Assembly (NCBI GenBank): GCA_031270825.1
Contig: JAISXH010000025.1
Span: 40,428 to 104,427, forward strand
From: Bifidobacteriaceae bacterium
Lineage (GTDB): Bacteria; Actinomycetota; Actinomycetes; Actinomycetales; WQXJ01
Direction: 5' to 3'
DNA: 64,000 bases
Position 1 is the stretch's first letter. Every line of letters begins with the position of its first letter. The translations under genes were made by a program, and so were the position numbers. The notes under the pieces are model-generated. The model was given only the letters and a program-made list of their open reading frames with translations, did not search any database and had not been told where the DNA came from. Positions 8,964-17,843 of the stretch are shown one piece after another.

Positions 8964-9727
8964 ACACCTCGAACGCCGTTGTTGTGACCGGGGCCAGCTC
9001 GGGGATCGGTTTAGCCATAGCGCGGCGACAATTGGAGTCCGGCCGCCAGGTAGTTGGCCTGTCGAGGCACATGCAGCGAGTCGCCGGCGATCTATGCGAT
9101 CTGGCGGAGAAGTGCGGCGCGCCGCCGCCGCTCTGCCTGGACGCGGACGTGGCCGACGCGGCGCAACTCGGAAGGGCGGCGCTAATGACCAAGGACGCGG
9201 GTATAGGAGTGCGCAGCGTCCTAGCCGCAGCCGGGGTCAATTTCCGTGAGCCGGCATTGGAACTCGCGCCGGACCGAATCGCTCGGATGCTCGATGTGAA
9301 CGTCACGGGAGTACTGGCGACTTTCCGCGCCTTCGCTGAGCAGGCCTTCGCCTCGGACGCCCCACGCTTCATAGCGATCGGATCAGTCGCCGGAAGCTTC
9401 GGCATGCAGTTACGTGTCATGTATTCGGCGACGAAGGCCGCTCTTGAGGCCATGGCGCGGGGGTTAGCCATCGAATGGGCCCGTTTCGGCGCCACCGTCA
9501 ACGTCGTCGCACCTGGGATAGTTGACACGCCCTTGACGCGCGGTTATCTGGACAAGAACCCTGGGCTGGAGGATCGGGTGAAAGCAGCGACCTTGGCTGG
9601 CCGGCTCGGCCTGCCGGAGGATGTGTCTGCCGCCGTTGAGTACTTCGATTCCCGATCAGCCGCGTTCACGACCGGCCAGACCCTTGTGGTCGACGGCGGA
9701 TTCTCCGTCGGCAACACCTGGTGGTAG
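8960..9727 (+). CDS. Short-chain dehydrogenase/reductase
   Basis: A 255-aa classical SDR oxidoreductase. It has the Rossmann motif TGASSGIG near the N-terminus, catalytic Ser in IAIGSVAGSFG, YSATKAA for the Tyr/Lys pair, and VAPGIVDTP. The C-terminal TGQTLVVDGGFS is typical of FabG-like SDRs. The ATG overlaps the aldo/keto reductase stop by 4 nt. It is the last catabolic gene before the GntR regulator, so it is likely a polyol or sugar dehydrogenase of the pathway. Confidence 0.9.
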   Translation: MNTSNAVVVTGASSGIGLAIARRQLESGRQVVGLSRHMQRVAGDLCDLAEKCGAPPPLCLDADVADAAQLGRAALMTKDAGIGVRSVLAAAGVNFREPALELAPDRIARMLDVNVTGVLATFRAFAEQAFASDAPRFIAIGSVAGSFGMQLRVMYSATKAALEAMARGLAIEWARFGATVNVVAPGIVDTPLTRGYLDKNPGLEDRVKAATLAGRLGLPEDVSAAVEYFDSRSAAFTTGQTLVVDGGFSVGNTWW

Positions 9728-9817
9728 GGTCTGGTCGTGTCCGAGGCCAGGGTGACCGGCGGTGATGCTGGCGCAACGCCCGCCTCGGACGATTGAACTA
9801 CTGAGATTGGACCGTTG

Positions 9818-10531
9818 ATGCCCTCGGAACAGACCGAACCGCTAGCTGGCGCGATTCCGGTTGTGCGGCGGCAGGTCCTTGGTGATGGTGTGTTCGACGC
9901 GATCAGGGGCCTCCTGCTGAACGGCAATCTGCAAGCCGGCGATCGAATCAGCGTGGATGGTCTGGCGCGCCAGTTCGGGGTGTCACCCACACCGGTCCGG
10001 GAGGCTTTGGCCCGAATTGAGGCTTCCGGCCTGGTCGTGCGCGAACCCATGCGCGGGTACAAGGTGGCGCCGGCAATGAGCCGGACAGACCTGGAAGAGT
10101 TGATGGACGCCCGCATTCTGATCGAGCCATACAACGCCGAGGTGGCGTGCCGCCTGGGGCCCGAGGGGCTGGTGCGCGACCTCGAGGCAGTGTTGGGTGT
10201 AATGGCCAACGCGCCGCTTGGGCCTGGTTTCGAGCAGTACAGGGTGTTTCTCGAATCAGATCAGAATTTCCATAAGTTGATTGGGCGCGCTGCTGGCAAC
10301 GCTTACCTGGCGCGCGCGGTGGAAGGCTTCGGGGGCCACCTGCGGCGCTTCTCCCTCTTCGGGGTCAACGGCGTGGCCGACGCGCTGACGGCACTGGCTG
10401 AGCACCGCCTGATTCTTGAGGCGATGAAGCAGCGAAGACCTGAAGAAGCCGCGTCTGCGATGCGCGATCACCTCAAAGGCGTCCGCGAACGGGCGTTGGT
10501 GGAGTTCGACATTCAACGGCGAGGCCGTTGA
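9818..10531 (+). CDS. GntR-family transcriptional regulator (FadR/FCD type)
   Basis: A 237-aa DNA-binding regulator. The N-terminal winged helix (about residues 20-90) contains the GntR signature QFGVSPTPVREALARIEASG. The C-terminal all-helical FCD ligand-binding domain has acidic and histidine positions, including DQNFHKLIGRAAGN and EHRLILEAM. The ATG at 9818 is preferred over a TTG at 9815. It lies 90 nt after the SDR in the same direction and most likely controls the sugar operon. I could not identify its operator. Confidence 0.88.
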   Translation: MPSEQTEPLAGAIPVVRRQVLGDGVFDAIRGLLLNGNLQAGDRISVDGLARQFGVSPTPVREALARIEASGLVVREPMRGYKVAPAMSRTDLEELMDARILIEPYNAEVACRLGPEGLVRDLEAVLGVMANAPLGPGFEQYRVFLESDQNFHKLIGRAAGNAYLARAVEGFGGHLRRFSLFGVNGVADALTALAEHRLILEAMKQRRPEEAASAMRDHLKGVRERALVEFDIQRRGR

Positions 10532-10610
10532 AGACTAGAGGCATCACCAGCTACGGGATAGCGTCACGACCGCGCGAGACCTTCAGCGTGGAGAGGGCGA
10601 CTGATTGGCC

Positions 10611-10640
10611 CGAGCCCCAGGCTCCGGGGCACCGGGCTCG
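10611..10640. terminator. Possible bidirectional terminator hairpin between convergent genes
   Basis: CGAGCCC (10611-10617) and GGGCTCG (10634-10640) form a 7-bp stem, with a nested GCCCC/GGGGC pair inside the loop. It lies between the converging GntR gene and the phosphotransferase gene. There is no U tract, so the call is tentative. Confidence 0.35.
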
Positions 10641-10686
10641 CCCAGAATTGACCGGGCGCCGAGCCTCCTGCGCTAGCCGCGATCTT

Positions 10687-12426
10687 TCATGGGGAGGGTT
10701 GGGGCGGCGTCGAGGGACTGGATTGGGGCGCCGGGCGTTCCAAGGCCTCGGTCTGGTCGTTGGCGGCCGCCGCGGCGATGTCGGCCGGGGCCTCCGAGTC
10801 GTCTTTGAGGAAATCGGGCAGGAACGCCTGGGTCATTTCACTGGAATCCGGCTCCGCCTGGTCGGCCGGGTCTGAGGCGGGCGCCCGGTCGGTCGTCGCT
10901 GAATCCTTGTCGCCGTCGGTTGGCTGGTCGGCTGGCGCCGGGGTTTGGTCGCCCGGGACCGGGCCCCCTGCTGCGCCGCCGATGCCGCCTGCGCCGTCGG
11001 GGCCGTCTGCTCCGTTTTCGGCCGGCTCGCTTGGGGGAACCTCTTGGGACGCCTCCTTGTTTCCGGCGGCATCCAGTTGGTCCGCCCAAGAGGGCACTGC
11101 CTCACCGGTCTGATCGCCAGGAGATGACTTCTTAGGACTGCCCCACAGGCTGACTCCGCCCTTCGCGACCGACTCACGTTTGGGCGGCTGCAGAGAGTCC
11201 GGGCCCCCTGGCGGCGCCGCTTCGGCCGCCTTGGTCCCATCTCCCGTCGATCCGTCCGCCGCCGATTCGCTCGGCGCGTCCTCGCTCTTCGCTTCGGCCG
11301 GCGGCTGCCAGTCGGGCAGGCGGTCTTCGCCGGTCACGCGCGGGATTGAACCGCTGGTCCGCAGATGCTCGCGGGCCGCCGCCTCCGAGGCGCGCAAAGC
11401 GGCCTCCCGGCGCTGGCGCGTCTCCGCCTCGGCCGCTTGCTTGGCGGCTTCGAGTTTGGCGGTTGCCGCCGCTTCGGCGGCGGCAAGGCGGGCGGCCTCG
11501 GCCTCTTCCTGTTCAACCGCTTGATCCAGGTCGGCGAGCATGCCGCGGGCGTCAGCGATGATGGCGGGATCCTCCAAGGAGATGCCGTGGCGGAGCCACC
11601 GGATGATGGCGATTTCGCCCAGGAAGGCCGCCCGGTCCTCCAGGTGCGGGTCGTCCAGTTCGGCGCGGCGGCGCCGGTAGGCGCCGACTATGGAGCCGGC
11701 GACATCCGGTGGGAGCGGGGCCAGCAATTGGGCCAGGTCCTCCGCCGGGTCGGAGACCTGCACCGAAGCGAAGTCGGTGACCGCGGAAACGCGGCCGGCG
11801 TTCTCGAGTAGGTGTTCGGCCGCCATGTCGCCGTGGATCGGCACCGGGGTGAAAACCCACCAGGCGTCGCGGCCGAGCTGTTCGCGCCAACGACGCTCCA
11901 GGCGCTTGGACACGTGGCCGGTGCGGACGGCATCGTCCACCTGGGTGTTGAGGCGGGCCCTGTGCTCGGATGGGGTGTACGCGGGAAGGCCGGCGTCGGT
12001 GACGATTGACGGCGGGAGCTCGTGGAAGGCGCCGATCGCCCGTCCCAGCGACTCCGCCACCCCGGGGCCGGCGTCCATCAATTCCATCACCACCGGCGCG
12101 CCCGGAAGGGCGGCATAGACCATCGCTTTACCGCCGCTGACCAGGGCGGCGTGGCCGCGGGGACGGGGCACCTCGAAGGGCAGCGCTCCGCCGGAGGACG
12201 CGCCGGCCAGGGACTTGAGCAGGATCGCTTCGGCTTCTTGGCCGGCTTCGGCAGCGGCGTGGAGGGCCAACCGGACCACCCAGGTGCGGCCCGAGGCGTC
12301 CTCGACGTGAGCGAAGGCGTAATCGGCGCCCACGTGGTCCATCCGCGCCCCGACCACGTCCAGGCTCGGGACGGCCGCAGTTGCGAGGGCGGCCAGCGCC
12401 AGCGGGTTGGTTTTGAGATTGCCCAC
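10687..12426 (-). CDS. Aminoglycoside phosphotransferase-like kinase with long Ala/Glu/Pro-rich tail
   Basis: A 579-aa protein, starting at the GTG at 12426. Its N-terminal ~300 residues are a phosphotransferase (APH/choline-kinase-like) fold, with catalytic HGDMAAEHLL (about residues 198-207) and a second metal Asp in VTDFASV. A charged Ala/Glu-rich, probably coiled-coil segment (about residues 300-370) is followed by a ~200-residue Pro/Asp/Ala-rich, probably disordered tail. Similar proteins are common next to uvrD2-type helicases in actinobacteria, but the substrate is unknown. It is divergent from uvrD2 with only about 40 nt between the starts, so the two must share a compact promoter region. 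The open frame runs upstream to 12615, but that part overlaps uvrD2 coding sequence and shows no similarity. Confidence 0.72.
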   Translation of the reverse strand: MGNLKTNPLALAALATAAVPSLDVVGARMDHVGADYAFAHVEDASGRTWVVRLALHAAAEAGQEAEAILLKSLAGASSGGALPFEVPRPRGHAALVSGGKAMVYAALPGAPVVMELMDAGPGVAESLGRAIGAFHELPPSIVTDAGLPAYTPSEHRARLNTQVDDAVRTGHVSKRLERRWREQLGRDAWWVFTPVPIHGDMAAEHLLENAGRVSAVTDFASVQVSDPAEDLAQLLAPLPPDVAGSIVGAYRRRRAELDDPHLEDRAAFLGEIAIIRWLRHGISLEDPAIIADARGMLADLDQAVEQEEAEAARLAAAEAAATAKLEAAKQAAEAETRQRREAALRASEAAAREHLRTSGSIPRVTGEDRLPDWQPPAEAKSEDAPSESAADGSTGDGTKAAEAAPPGGPDSLQPPKRESVAKGGVSLWGSPKKSSPGDQTGEAVPSWADQLDAAGNKEASQEVPPSEPAENGADGPDGAGGIGGAAGGPVPGDQTPAPADQPTDGDKDSATTDRAPASDPADQAEPDSSEMTQAFLPDFLKDDSEAPADIAAAAANDQTEALERPAPQSSPSTPPQPSP

Positions 12427-12466
12427 GAATCCAAGGTACGGGTCAGTGTCGGACGAGCCTGCCAAG

Positions 12467-14485
12467 ATGGTCAGCGTGTCAGAACATCCCGCCGCTGAAA
12501 GCCTGTTGGAAGGGCTGGACCCGGAGCAGCGTGAAGCCGCCACCCGCCTGACCGGGCCGGTGTGCGTCTTGGCGGGCGCCGGCACCGGTAAGACCAGGGC
12601 GATCACGCACCGCATCGCCTATGGCGTGGCTGCGGGCGTGTACAACCCGGCGTCGGTGTTGGCGGTGACGTTCACCACCCGCGCGGCCGGCGAGCTGCGC
12701 GAACGGCTGCGCCTGCTCGGCGCCCGCGGTGTGCAGGCGAGGACTTTTCACGCCGCCGCCCTGCGCCAGCTAACCTACTTTCTGCGGACTGAGTTCAACC
12801 GTCCGGCGCCGCGCTTAGTCGAGCTGAAAGCCCCATTGGTGGCGCAGGCGGCTGCGCGCTTGGGGATTGAGGTCGACCGGGCGGCGGTGCGCGATCTGGC
12901 GGCTGAGATCGAGTGGTCCAAAGTGCAGTTGTGGACGGCTGACGACTACCAGAAGCTGGCGGCCCAGGCCGGGCGCGGCCAACCGGCCGGGTTGGACCAG
13001 ATCGCCGTCGCCCGGCTGATCCGGGTCTATGAGCAGGTGCTGGGCGAAGCGGAGGCGATGGATTTCGAAGACGTGCTCCTGGCGATGGCCGGCCTGATGG
13101 ATGAGAGCCCGGCGGTCGCGCGCCAAGTCCGCTCCCAGTATCGGCATTTCGTGGTCGACGAATTCCAAGACGTCTCGCCATTGCAGCACCGCTTGCTCGA
13201 TTTGTGGTTGGGCGAGCGGCGCGAGCTGTGCGTGGTGGGGGACCCGGCCCAGACCATCTATTCGTTCGCCGGCGCCTCCTCGCGCTTCTTGACCGAATTC
13301 CAGCGGCGCTTCCCAGACGCCGCCGTGGTCAAGCTGGTGAGGGACTACCGCTCCACTCCGCAGGTGGTCTCGCTGGCCAACTCGGTGCTGCGGCGGGCCG
13401 GGCAGTTGGGGGTGGAGTTGGTCTCGCAGCGGGAGTCCGGTCCGGCGGTCACCTTCCGGTCCTTCGCCGACGATGCCGCAGAGGCCGCCGGCGTGGCCGC
13501 CCAGATTTCCGAGTTGGTCCAGGCCGGCGTCGGGGCGGACCAGGTCGCGATCCTTTACCGCACCAACGGGCAGTCGGAACCGCTCGAAAACGCGCTCGCC
13601 TCGGCCGCGATTCCCTACCAGGTCCGCGGCGGGGAACGCTTCTTCGCCCGCCGGGAGGTTCGTCAGGCGCTGGCGCTGTTGCGCGCCCAGGCCAAGGTCG
13701 AGGCCGGCGAGCCGGTGCTGGCGCAAGTTGAGAACGCGCTGGGCTCGCTGGGCTGGTCTGGCGACCCGCCATCCGAGCGCGGCGCGGTGCGGGCCCGCTG
13801 GGAATCGCTTGACGCGCTGGCGAATCTGGCCCGCGGGCTGGTGGACGCCGGTGTCGACGACCTCCAGCAGGTGGTCGAGTCGATTCTGGGCCGGGCGGAC
13901 GCCGGGCACGCGCCGGCCGGGGCCGGCGTGACTTTGGCCTCGCTGCACTCCGCCAAAGGCCTGGAGTGGGAGGCGGTTTTCCTGGTGGGCGTGGCAGACG
14001 GCCTAGTGCCGATTTCCCTGGCCGACCGTCCCCAAGACGTCGCCGAAGAAAGGCGGCTGCTGTATGTCGGAATCACTCGGGCCAAGCGACATCTGCAGTT
14101 GTCATACGCCAAGGCGCGAACCGTGGGCGGTAACGCCAACCGACGTCACTCGCAGTTCCTGAATGGGCTGTGGCCCACGGCAGAGCAATCGGCGAAGAAA
14201 GCGCGCGGCTTGGCGGTGCCGGCGAAAGAAGATCTGACGGCGGACGAACGGGGCCTCTTCGAACAACTGTGGGCGTGGCGCCTGGAGATCGCGCGGGCCG
14301 AGGGCCGGACCGCTTTCACCGTCTTCACCGATCTGACCCTGCTGGCGGTGGCGTCGCGCCGGCCCCGCGACCGCAAAGCCTTGGCCGCCATTCCCGGGAT
14401 CGGCCCGGTCAAGATCGAACTCTACGGCCGCGACCTGCTGAACGTGGTGGCCGCCGCAGCCGGCCAGGGTGATCCTGCCCGGTGA
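12467..14485 (+). CDS. uvrD2: ATP-dependent DNA helicase UvrD2
   Basis: Superfamily 1A 3'-5' helicase of about 672 aa. Motifs in order: Q-motif region LDPEQREAA; Walker A AGAGTGKTRAITHR (about residues 36-49); VTFTTRAAGELRER; Walker B FVVDEFQDVSPLQH; GDPAQTIYSFAGA; VKLVRDYRSTPQVV; SLHSAKGLEWEAVFLVG; and RRLLYVGITRAKRHLQLSY. After a linker, the C-terminal ~75 residues form an HRDC domain (ARPRDRKALAAIPGIGPVK-like), which distinguishes actinobacterial UvrD2 from UvrD1/PcrA. It unwinds DNA in repair and replication. The start is uncertain: ATG 12467 or GTG 12476. Confidence 0.9.
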   Translation: MVSVSEHPAAESLLEGLDPEQREAATRLTGPVCVLAGAGTGKTRAITHRIAYGVAAGVYNPASVLAVTFTTRAAGELRERLRLLGARGVQARTFHAAALRQLTYFLRTEFNRPAPRLVELKAPLVAQAAARLGIEVDRAAVRDLAAEIEWSKVQLWTADDYQKLAAQAGRGQPAGLDQIAVARLIRVYEQVLGEAEAMDFEDVLLAMAGLMDESPAVARQVRSQYRHFVVDEFQDVSPLQHRLLDLWLGERRELCVVGDPAQTIYSFAGASSRFLTEFQRRFPDAAVVKLVRDYRSTPQVVSLANSVLRRAGQLGVELVSQRESGPAVTFRSFADDAAEAAGVAAQISELVQAGVGADQVAILYRTNGQSEPLENALASAAIPYQVRGGERFFARREVRQALALLRAQAKVEAGEPVLAQVENALGSLGWSGDPPSERGAVRARWESLDALANLARGLVDAGVDDLQQVVESILGRADAGHAPAGAGVTLASLHSAKGLEWEAVFLVGVADGLVPISLADRPQDVAEERRLLYVGITRAKRHLQLSYAKARTVGGNANRRHSQFLNGLWPTAEQSAKKARGLAVPAKEDLTADERGLFEQLWAWRLEIARAEGRTAFTVFTDLTLLAVASRRPRDRKALAAIPGIGPVKIELYGRDLLNVVAAAAGQGDPAR

Positions 14486-14551
14486 AGGGGACCGGATTCA
14501 GGCCGGGTCGACTAGCGCGCCGACGCCGACACGACCGCCGCCATGAGGCGC

Positions 14552-15637
14552 CTATGCGCCCGGCGGGAGCGGCACCACCGGCGGCGGCGCCCAATGGACG
14601 GTCCGCCGAGGCCGGGGCAGGTGGGAGTTGCATTTCGGATGCTCTTTCAGGTCGGTCCACGACAGTTGGTAGGACGGCAGCGACATGGTGACCAGACGTC
14701 CAGCCGTGGGCGGTTTGACGCCGGCCAGGCCCTGAAGCACCTCGGCCGCGGCCATGGCGCCCATGGCGGCGGCGAGAATCGGGTCTTCGCCCCGTCCCGC
14801 CACGCCCGAACGGACGAACCTTTGAGTGGCCAGGCCCGGCCAGCAGGGATCTTTGTCGACCGCCCAGAGGCGCTGGCAGCGCAGACATGGCCCTGACCCC
14901 TGGCGCACCCAGGGGCCGCAAGAAACGTCCAACTCGCCGACCAAAACCGACAGGTGATCAATGCCGTGGGAGGTGAAGAAGGCGGCTCGGGTCGGATCGG
15001 AGACCTCGTCGCCGACCAACACCGCGACATCGGGCCTGAGCAACCGGCCCCGGAAGCGGATCTCGCAGTCGAAACCGCGATCGGCCAGCACCTGGGCCAG
15101 AGCCTCGGAACGCGGCCGGTCGACTGACTCGGGCCCGTAGACCTGGCCGCGATCACGCGGGCGGACTGGGCGCGGGTCATGCAGCTGCAGCGTTCCCACC
15201 CCGCTGGCGGCCAGCGCCAAGGCGACGTGGGCGCCGGTGCGGCCGAGCCCGTAGATGTTCACCCGCTGGCCTGTCCGCCGGGCCAGCGCTGTCCAACCGT
15301 CCGTCTCGACCAGCGAGCGGGTTTCGGCTTCGGCGGCGAGCAACTCGCGGCTCTTGGGCGGGACATGCATTTCCGCCGTTTGCGAGCGCGCGGCCTGGGA
15401 GAGCAGGCCGGCGTCGCGTAGTTCTTCCAAGAGCTGGTCGATCCGCTCGCGACGGCCGCCCAGGGCGGCCAGCTGCCGGCGCAACTGCGCCGGCGAGTGG
15501 TCCGTTTCGAGGAGTCGGATGACGTCGAATTCGCGCGGGTGCTCAATGCGGAATGTTCGGGCCAGCCGGGGGTCGTTGCCTACTTGGATCTCGTGCCGGT
15601 TCCTCCACAGGACCCGCAATCCGCTTTTCAGTTTCAT
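14552..15637 (-). CDS. ThiF/E1-like adenylyltransferase-fold protein (TOMM-cyclodehydratase-like)
   Basis: A 361-aa protein with an N-terminal winged-helix-like part (FRIEHPREFDVIRLLETD) and a ThiF/MoeB/E1-type nucleotide-binding fold: VNIYGLGRTGAHVALALAAS, then LQLHDPRPV. A CLRCQRLWAVDKDPCW segment carries a CxxC pair that may bind zinc together with a distant Cys. Family members adenylate C-terminal carboxylates or act as leader-binding partners in cyclodehydratases. No precursor peptide or YcaO gene is nearby, so no pathway is assigned. The start has a strong AAAGGAG site. It is convergent with uvrD2. Confidence 0.65.
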   Translation of the reverse strand: MKLKSGLRVLWRNRHEIQVGNDPRLARTFRIEHPREFDVIRLLETDHSPAQLRRQLAALGGRRERIDQLLEELRDAGLLSQAARSQTAEMHVPPKSRELLAAEAETRSLVETDGWTALARRTGQRVNIYGLGRTGAHVALALAASGVGTLQLHDPRPVRPRDRGQVYGPESVDRPRSEALAQVLADRGFDCEIRFRGRLLRPDVAVLVGDEVSDPTRAAFFTSHGIDHLSVLVGELDVSCGPWVRQGSGPCLRCQRLWAVDKDPCWPGLATQRFVRSGVAGRGEDPILAAAMGAMAAAEVLQGLAGVKPPTAGRLVTMSLPSYQLSWTDLKEHPKCNSHLPRPRRTVHWAPPPVVPLPPGA

Positions 15638-15683
15638 CTTCTGGCTCCTTTGCCTGCGCCTGGTGGTCTGGTGGTCTGGTTGG

Positions 15684-15713
15684 CCGAGCCGGCGCGGGGA
15701 GGCGCCGGCTCGG
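15684..15713. terminator. Strong GC-rich hairpin, possible terminator
   Basis: CCGAGCCGGCGC (15684-15695) and GCGCCGGCTCGG (15702-15713) form a perfect 12-bp stem with a 6-nt loop. It sits in the ~290-nt gap between the carboxylase gene (ending at 15930) and the ThiF-like gene start (15637), both on the minus strand, so it may end carboxylase transcription. There is no U tract. The rest of the gap shows nothing else recognisable. Confidence 0.45.
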
Positions 15714-15929
15714 ACTTTGGGTGACGACCACTTGCTGCGTCAACCACCGCTACTTTGTCAATGACCGCAGGCTGGCTCAGGCGCGCCTCAGCGCCGGCGG
15801 GAAAACTCCCCAAGCCCAGACGTTGTCAAAGGACCCCCCGCCGAAGGCCATTCGCAGCGGCTAGAAAAACCGTGCTTTTGGAATGGCCCGTCCGGAGTAG
15901 GCCGGCTCGAATCGCGGATAAACATTTGT

Positions 15930-17765
15930 TTATTGGACATCCTCGGCCGAGCGGTCTAGTGGGTCGGCGTCGTCAATTGGCCCGATCCGGCACAGGAGGT
16001 GGCCCATGGGCACCCGTTGTCCTGGGGCGGCGGCCAAGGCTTGGACCACGCCGTCCCGGGGCGCGGTCAGGGGCTGTTCCATTTTCATGGCCTCCAGCAC
16101 CACCAACAACTGGCCTTGGTCAACCGGATCGCCTTCGGCCACGGCCACTCTGACGACTGTTCCCTGCATTGGCGCTGTCACCGACCCGTCGGCCGCGGCC
16201 CGAGCCGCGGCGCCAGCCGACCGCTTGGACGTCCGGCGCGGGGGCGCCACTCGTCCCGGGGCCCCTGGCGGCGCCGCCAAGGCGCCGCCAGTCAATTCGG
16301 CCGGCAGCACCACCTCGAGGCGCTTGCCTCCCACCTCGACCACCATCCGCGAGGTGGCCGCGATCGGCGGAAGGGCGGCGTCTAAGGCCGTGGCGGGCGC
16401 CAATCCGGCCACCACTGGCGCGAATTCTTCTTCGATCCAGCGAGTGTGCACTGTGTATTCGCCGGCGACGGCGGCGGTGAACTCCGGCGCCTCGACCACG
16501 GCTCGGTGGAAATGGCGGTTGGCGCCGATCCCGTCGACCTTCAATTCCGCCAGCGCCCGCCGGGCGCGGGCCAGCGCCTGGGCGCGATCCCGCCCGCGCA
16601 CCACGATCTTGCCGATCAGCGAGTCGTAGGAGCCGGTCAGTGCGTCGCCGGCCTCGTAGCCGAAGTCGCAGCGCAGACCGGGACCGCCGGGCAGGCGCAG
16701 CGCTGAGATCAGGCCCGGCGTGGGCAGGAAGCCGGCGGCGGGGTCTTCGGCGTTGATCCGGAACTCGATCGCATGGCCGTAGGCCAGCGCGTCCGTATAG
16801 CCCAACGATTCGCCGGCGGCGATCCGTAGCTGCTCGCGCACCAGATCGACTCCGGTGACCTCTTCTGTCACCGGATGCTCCACCTGCAGGCGCGGATTGA
16901 TTTCCATGAAGAACAGCTCGCCGCCCGGCCCGACCAAGAACTCGCAGGTGGCGGCCCCAACGTAGCCGACTTCCAAGAGCAGCGCCCGGGACGCCTGCCT
17001 CAAGAGGCCGTCCTGGGCCGGGGTCAAGAAGGGCGCCGGCGCCTCTTCGATCAGCTTCTGGTAGCGCCGCTGGACCGTGCAATCCCGCGTCGAGACCACC
17101 GCCACCCCGCCGTGGGCGTCCGCCAGACACTGGGTCTCGACATGACGTGGGCGCTCGATGAAGCGCTCGACGAAGCACTCCGAACGGCCGAAGGCCGCCT
17201 GCGCCTCGCGCTGGCAGGCCGCCAGCGCTTCAGCGGCGGCGCCGGATTCGCGCACCACTCTCATGCCGCGCCCGCCGCCGCCGTAACAGGCTTTGATCAC
17301 CAGCGGAAAACCGTGGTCGTCTCCGAACTGGGACACCTCGCCCGCGTCCATAACCGGCCCAGCGCTCGCCGGCACTGTCGAGACCCCTGCCCGCGTCGCC
17401 AAAGCCCGTGCGGAAACCTTGTTTGAGACCAGATCCAGCACCTCGGGCGGCGGCCCCACCCAAATCAGTCCGGCCCGGGCCACCGCGCGCGCCAGGGCCG
17501 AGGACTCGGCCAGAAAACCGTAACCCGGGTGGACGGCATCGGCGGCCGCCTTGATCGCGGCCTCGACAATGGCCTCGCGGCTGAGATAGGTCTCGGCGAC
17601 CGACTCGCCGGGCAGGGCGAAGGCCTCGTCGGCCACGCGCACGTGCATGGCGGACCGGTCCTCGGGCGCGTACACGGCCACCGAGCGGATGCCCGCCTCG
17701 GCGCAGGCCCGGGCGATTCTGACCGCGATCTCGCCGCGGTTCGCAATCAAGAGGCTAGAAAACAC
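15930..17765 (-). CDS. Acyl-CoA carboxylase alpha subunit (biotin carboxylase plus BCCP)
   Basis: Biotin-dependent acetyl/propionyl-CoA carboxylase alpha chain, about 611 aa, supplying the carboxylation and biotin-carrier steps. Biotin carboxylase domain: ANRGEIAVRI, HPGYGFLAES, ATP-grasp glycine loop YGGGGRGMRVV, and MEINPRLQVEHPVTEE. The C-terminal biotinyl domain has the biotin lysine in LEAMKMEQPL. I prefer the GTG at 17765 (after GGTGGAAG) because alpha subunits usually begin FSSLLIANRGE; an in-frame ATG at 17798 is the alternative. Maf lies directly upstream, as in many actinobacteria. The partner beta subunit (accD) usually found here is absent. Confidence 0.9.
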   Translation of the reverse strand: MFSSLLIANRGEIAVRIARACAEAGIRSVAVYAPEDRSAMHVRVADEAFALPGESVAETYLSREAIVEAAIKAAADAVHPGYGFLAESSALARAVARAGLIWVGPPPEVLDLVSNKVSARALATRAGVSTVPASAGPVMDAGEVSQFGDDHGFPLVIKACYGGGGRGMRVVRESGAAAEALAACQREAQAAFGRSECFVERFIERPRHVETQCLADAHGGVAVVSTRDCTVQRRYQKLIEEAPAPFLTPAQDGLLRQASRALLLEVGYVGAATCEFLVGPGGELFFMEINPRLQVEHPVTEEVTGVDLVREQLRIAAGESLGYTDALAYGHAIEFRINAEDPAAGFLPTPGLISALRLPGGPGLRCDFGYEAGDALTGSYDSLIGKIVVRGRDRAQALARARRALAELKVDGIGANRHFHRAVVEAPEFTAAVAGEYTVHTRWIEEEFAPVVAGLAPATALDAALPPIAATSRMVVEVGGKRLEVVLPAELTGGALAAPPGAPGRVAPPRRTSKRSAGAAARAAADGSVTAPMQGTVVRVAVAEGDPVDQGQLLVVLEAMKMEQPLTAPRDGVVQALAAAPGQRVPMGHLLCRIGPIDDADPLDRSAEDVQ

Positions 17766-17843
17766 GCTTCCACCGTAAGCGGCCGCCGCCCCCGTCACGG
17801 CTCCGACAAGGGGCCAGGTCCGGCGCCGCCTTTTGTGCGGACC

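Noticed and set aside
14552..15637. A ribosomal peptide (TOMM) biosynthesis cluster around the ThiF-like protein
   Set aside because: No YcaO, dehydrogenase or precursor peptide gene is nearby; this ThiF-like gene is commonly alone near uvrD2.
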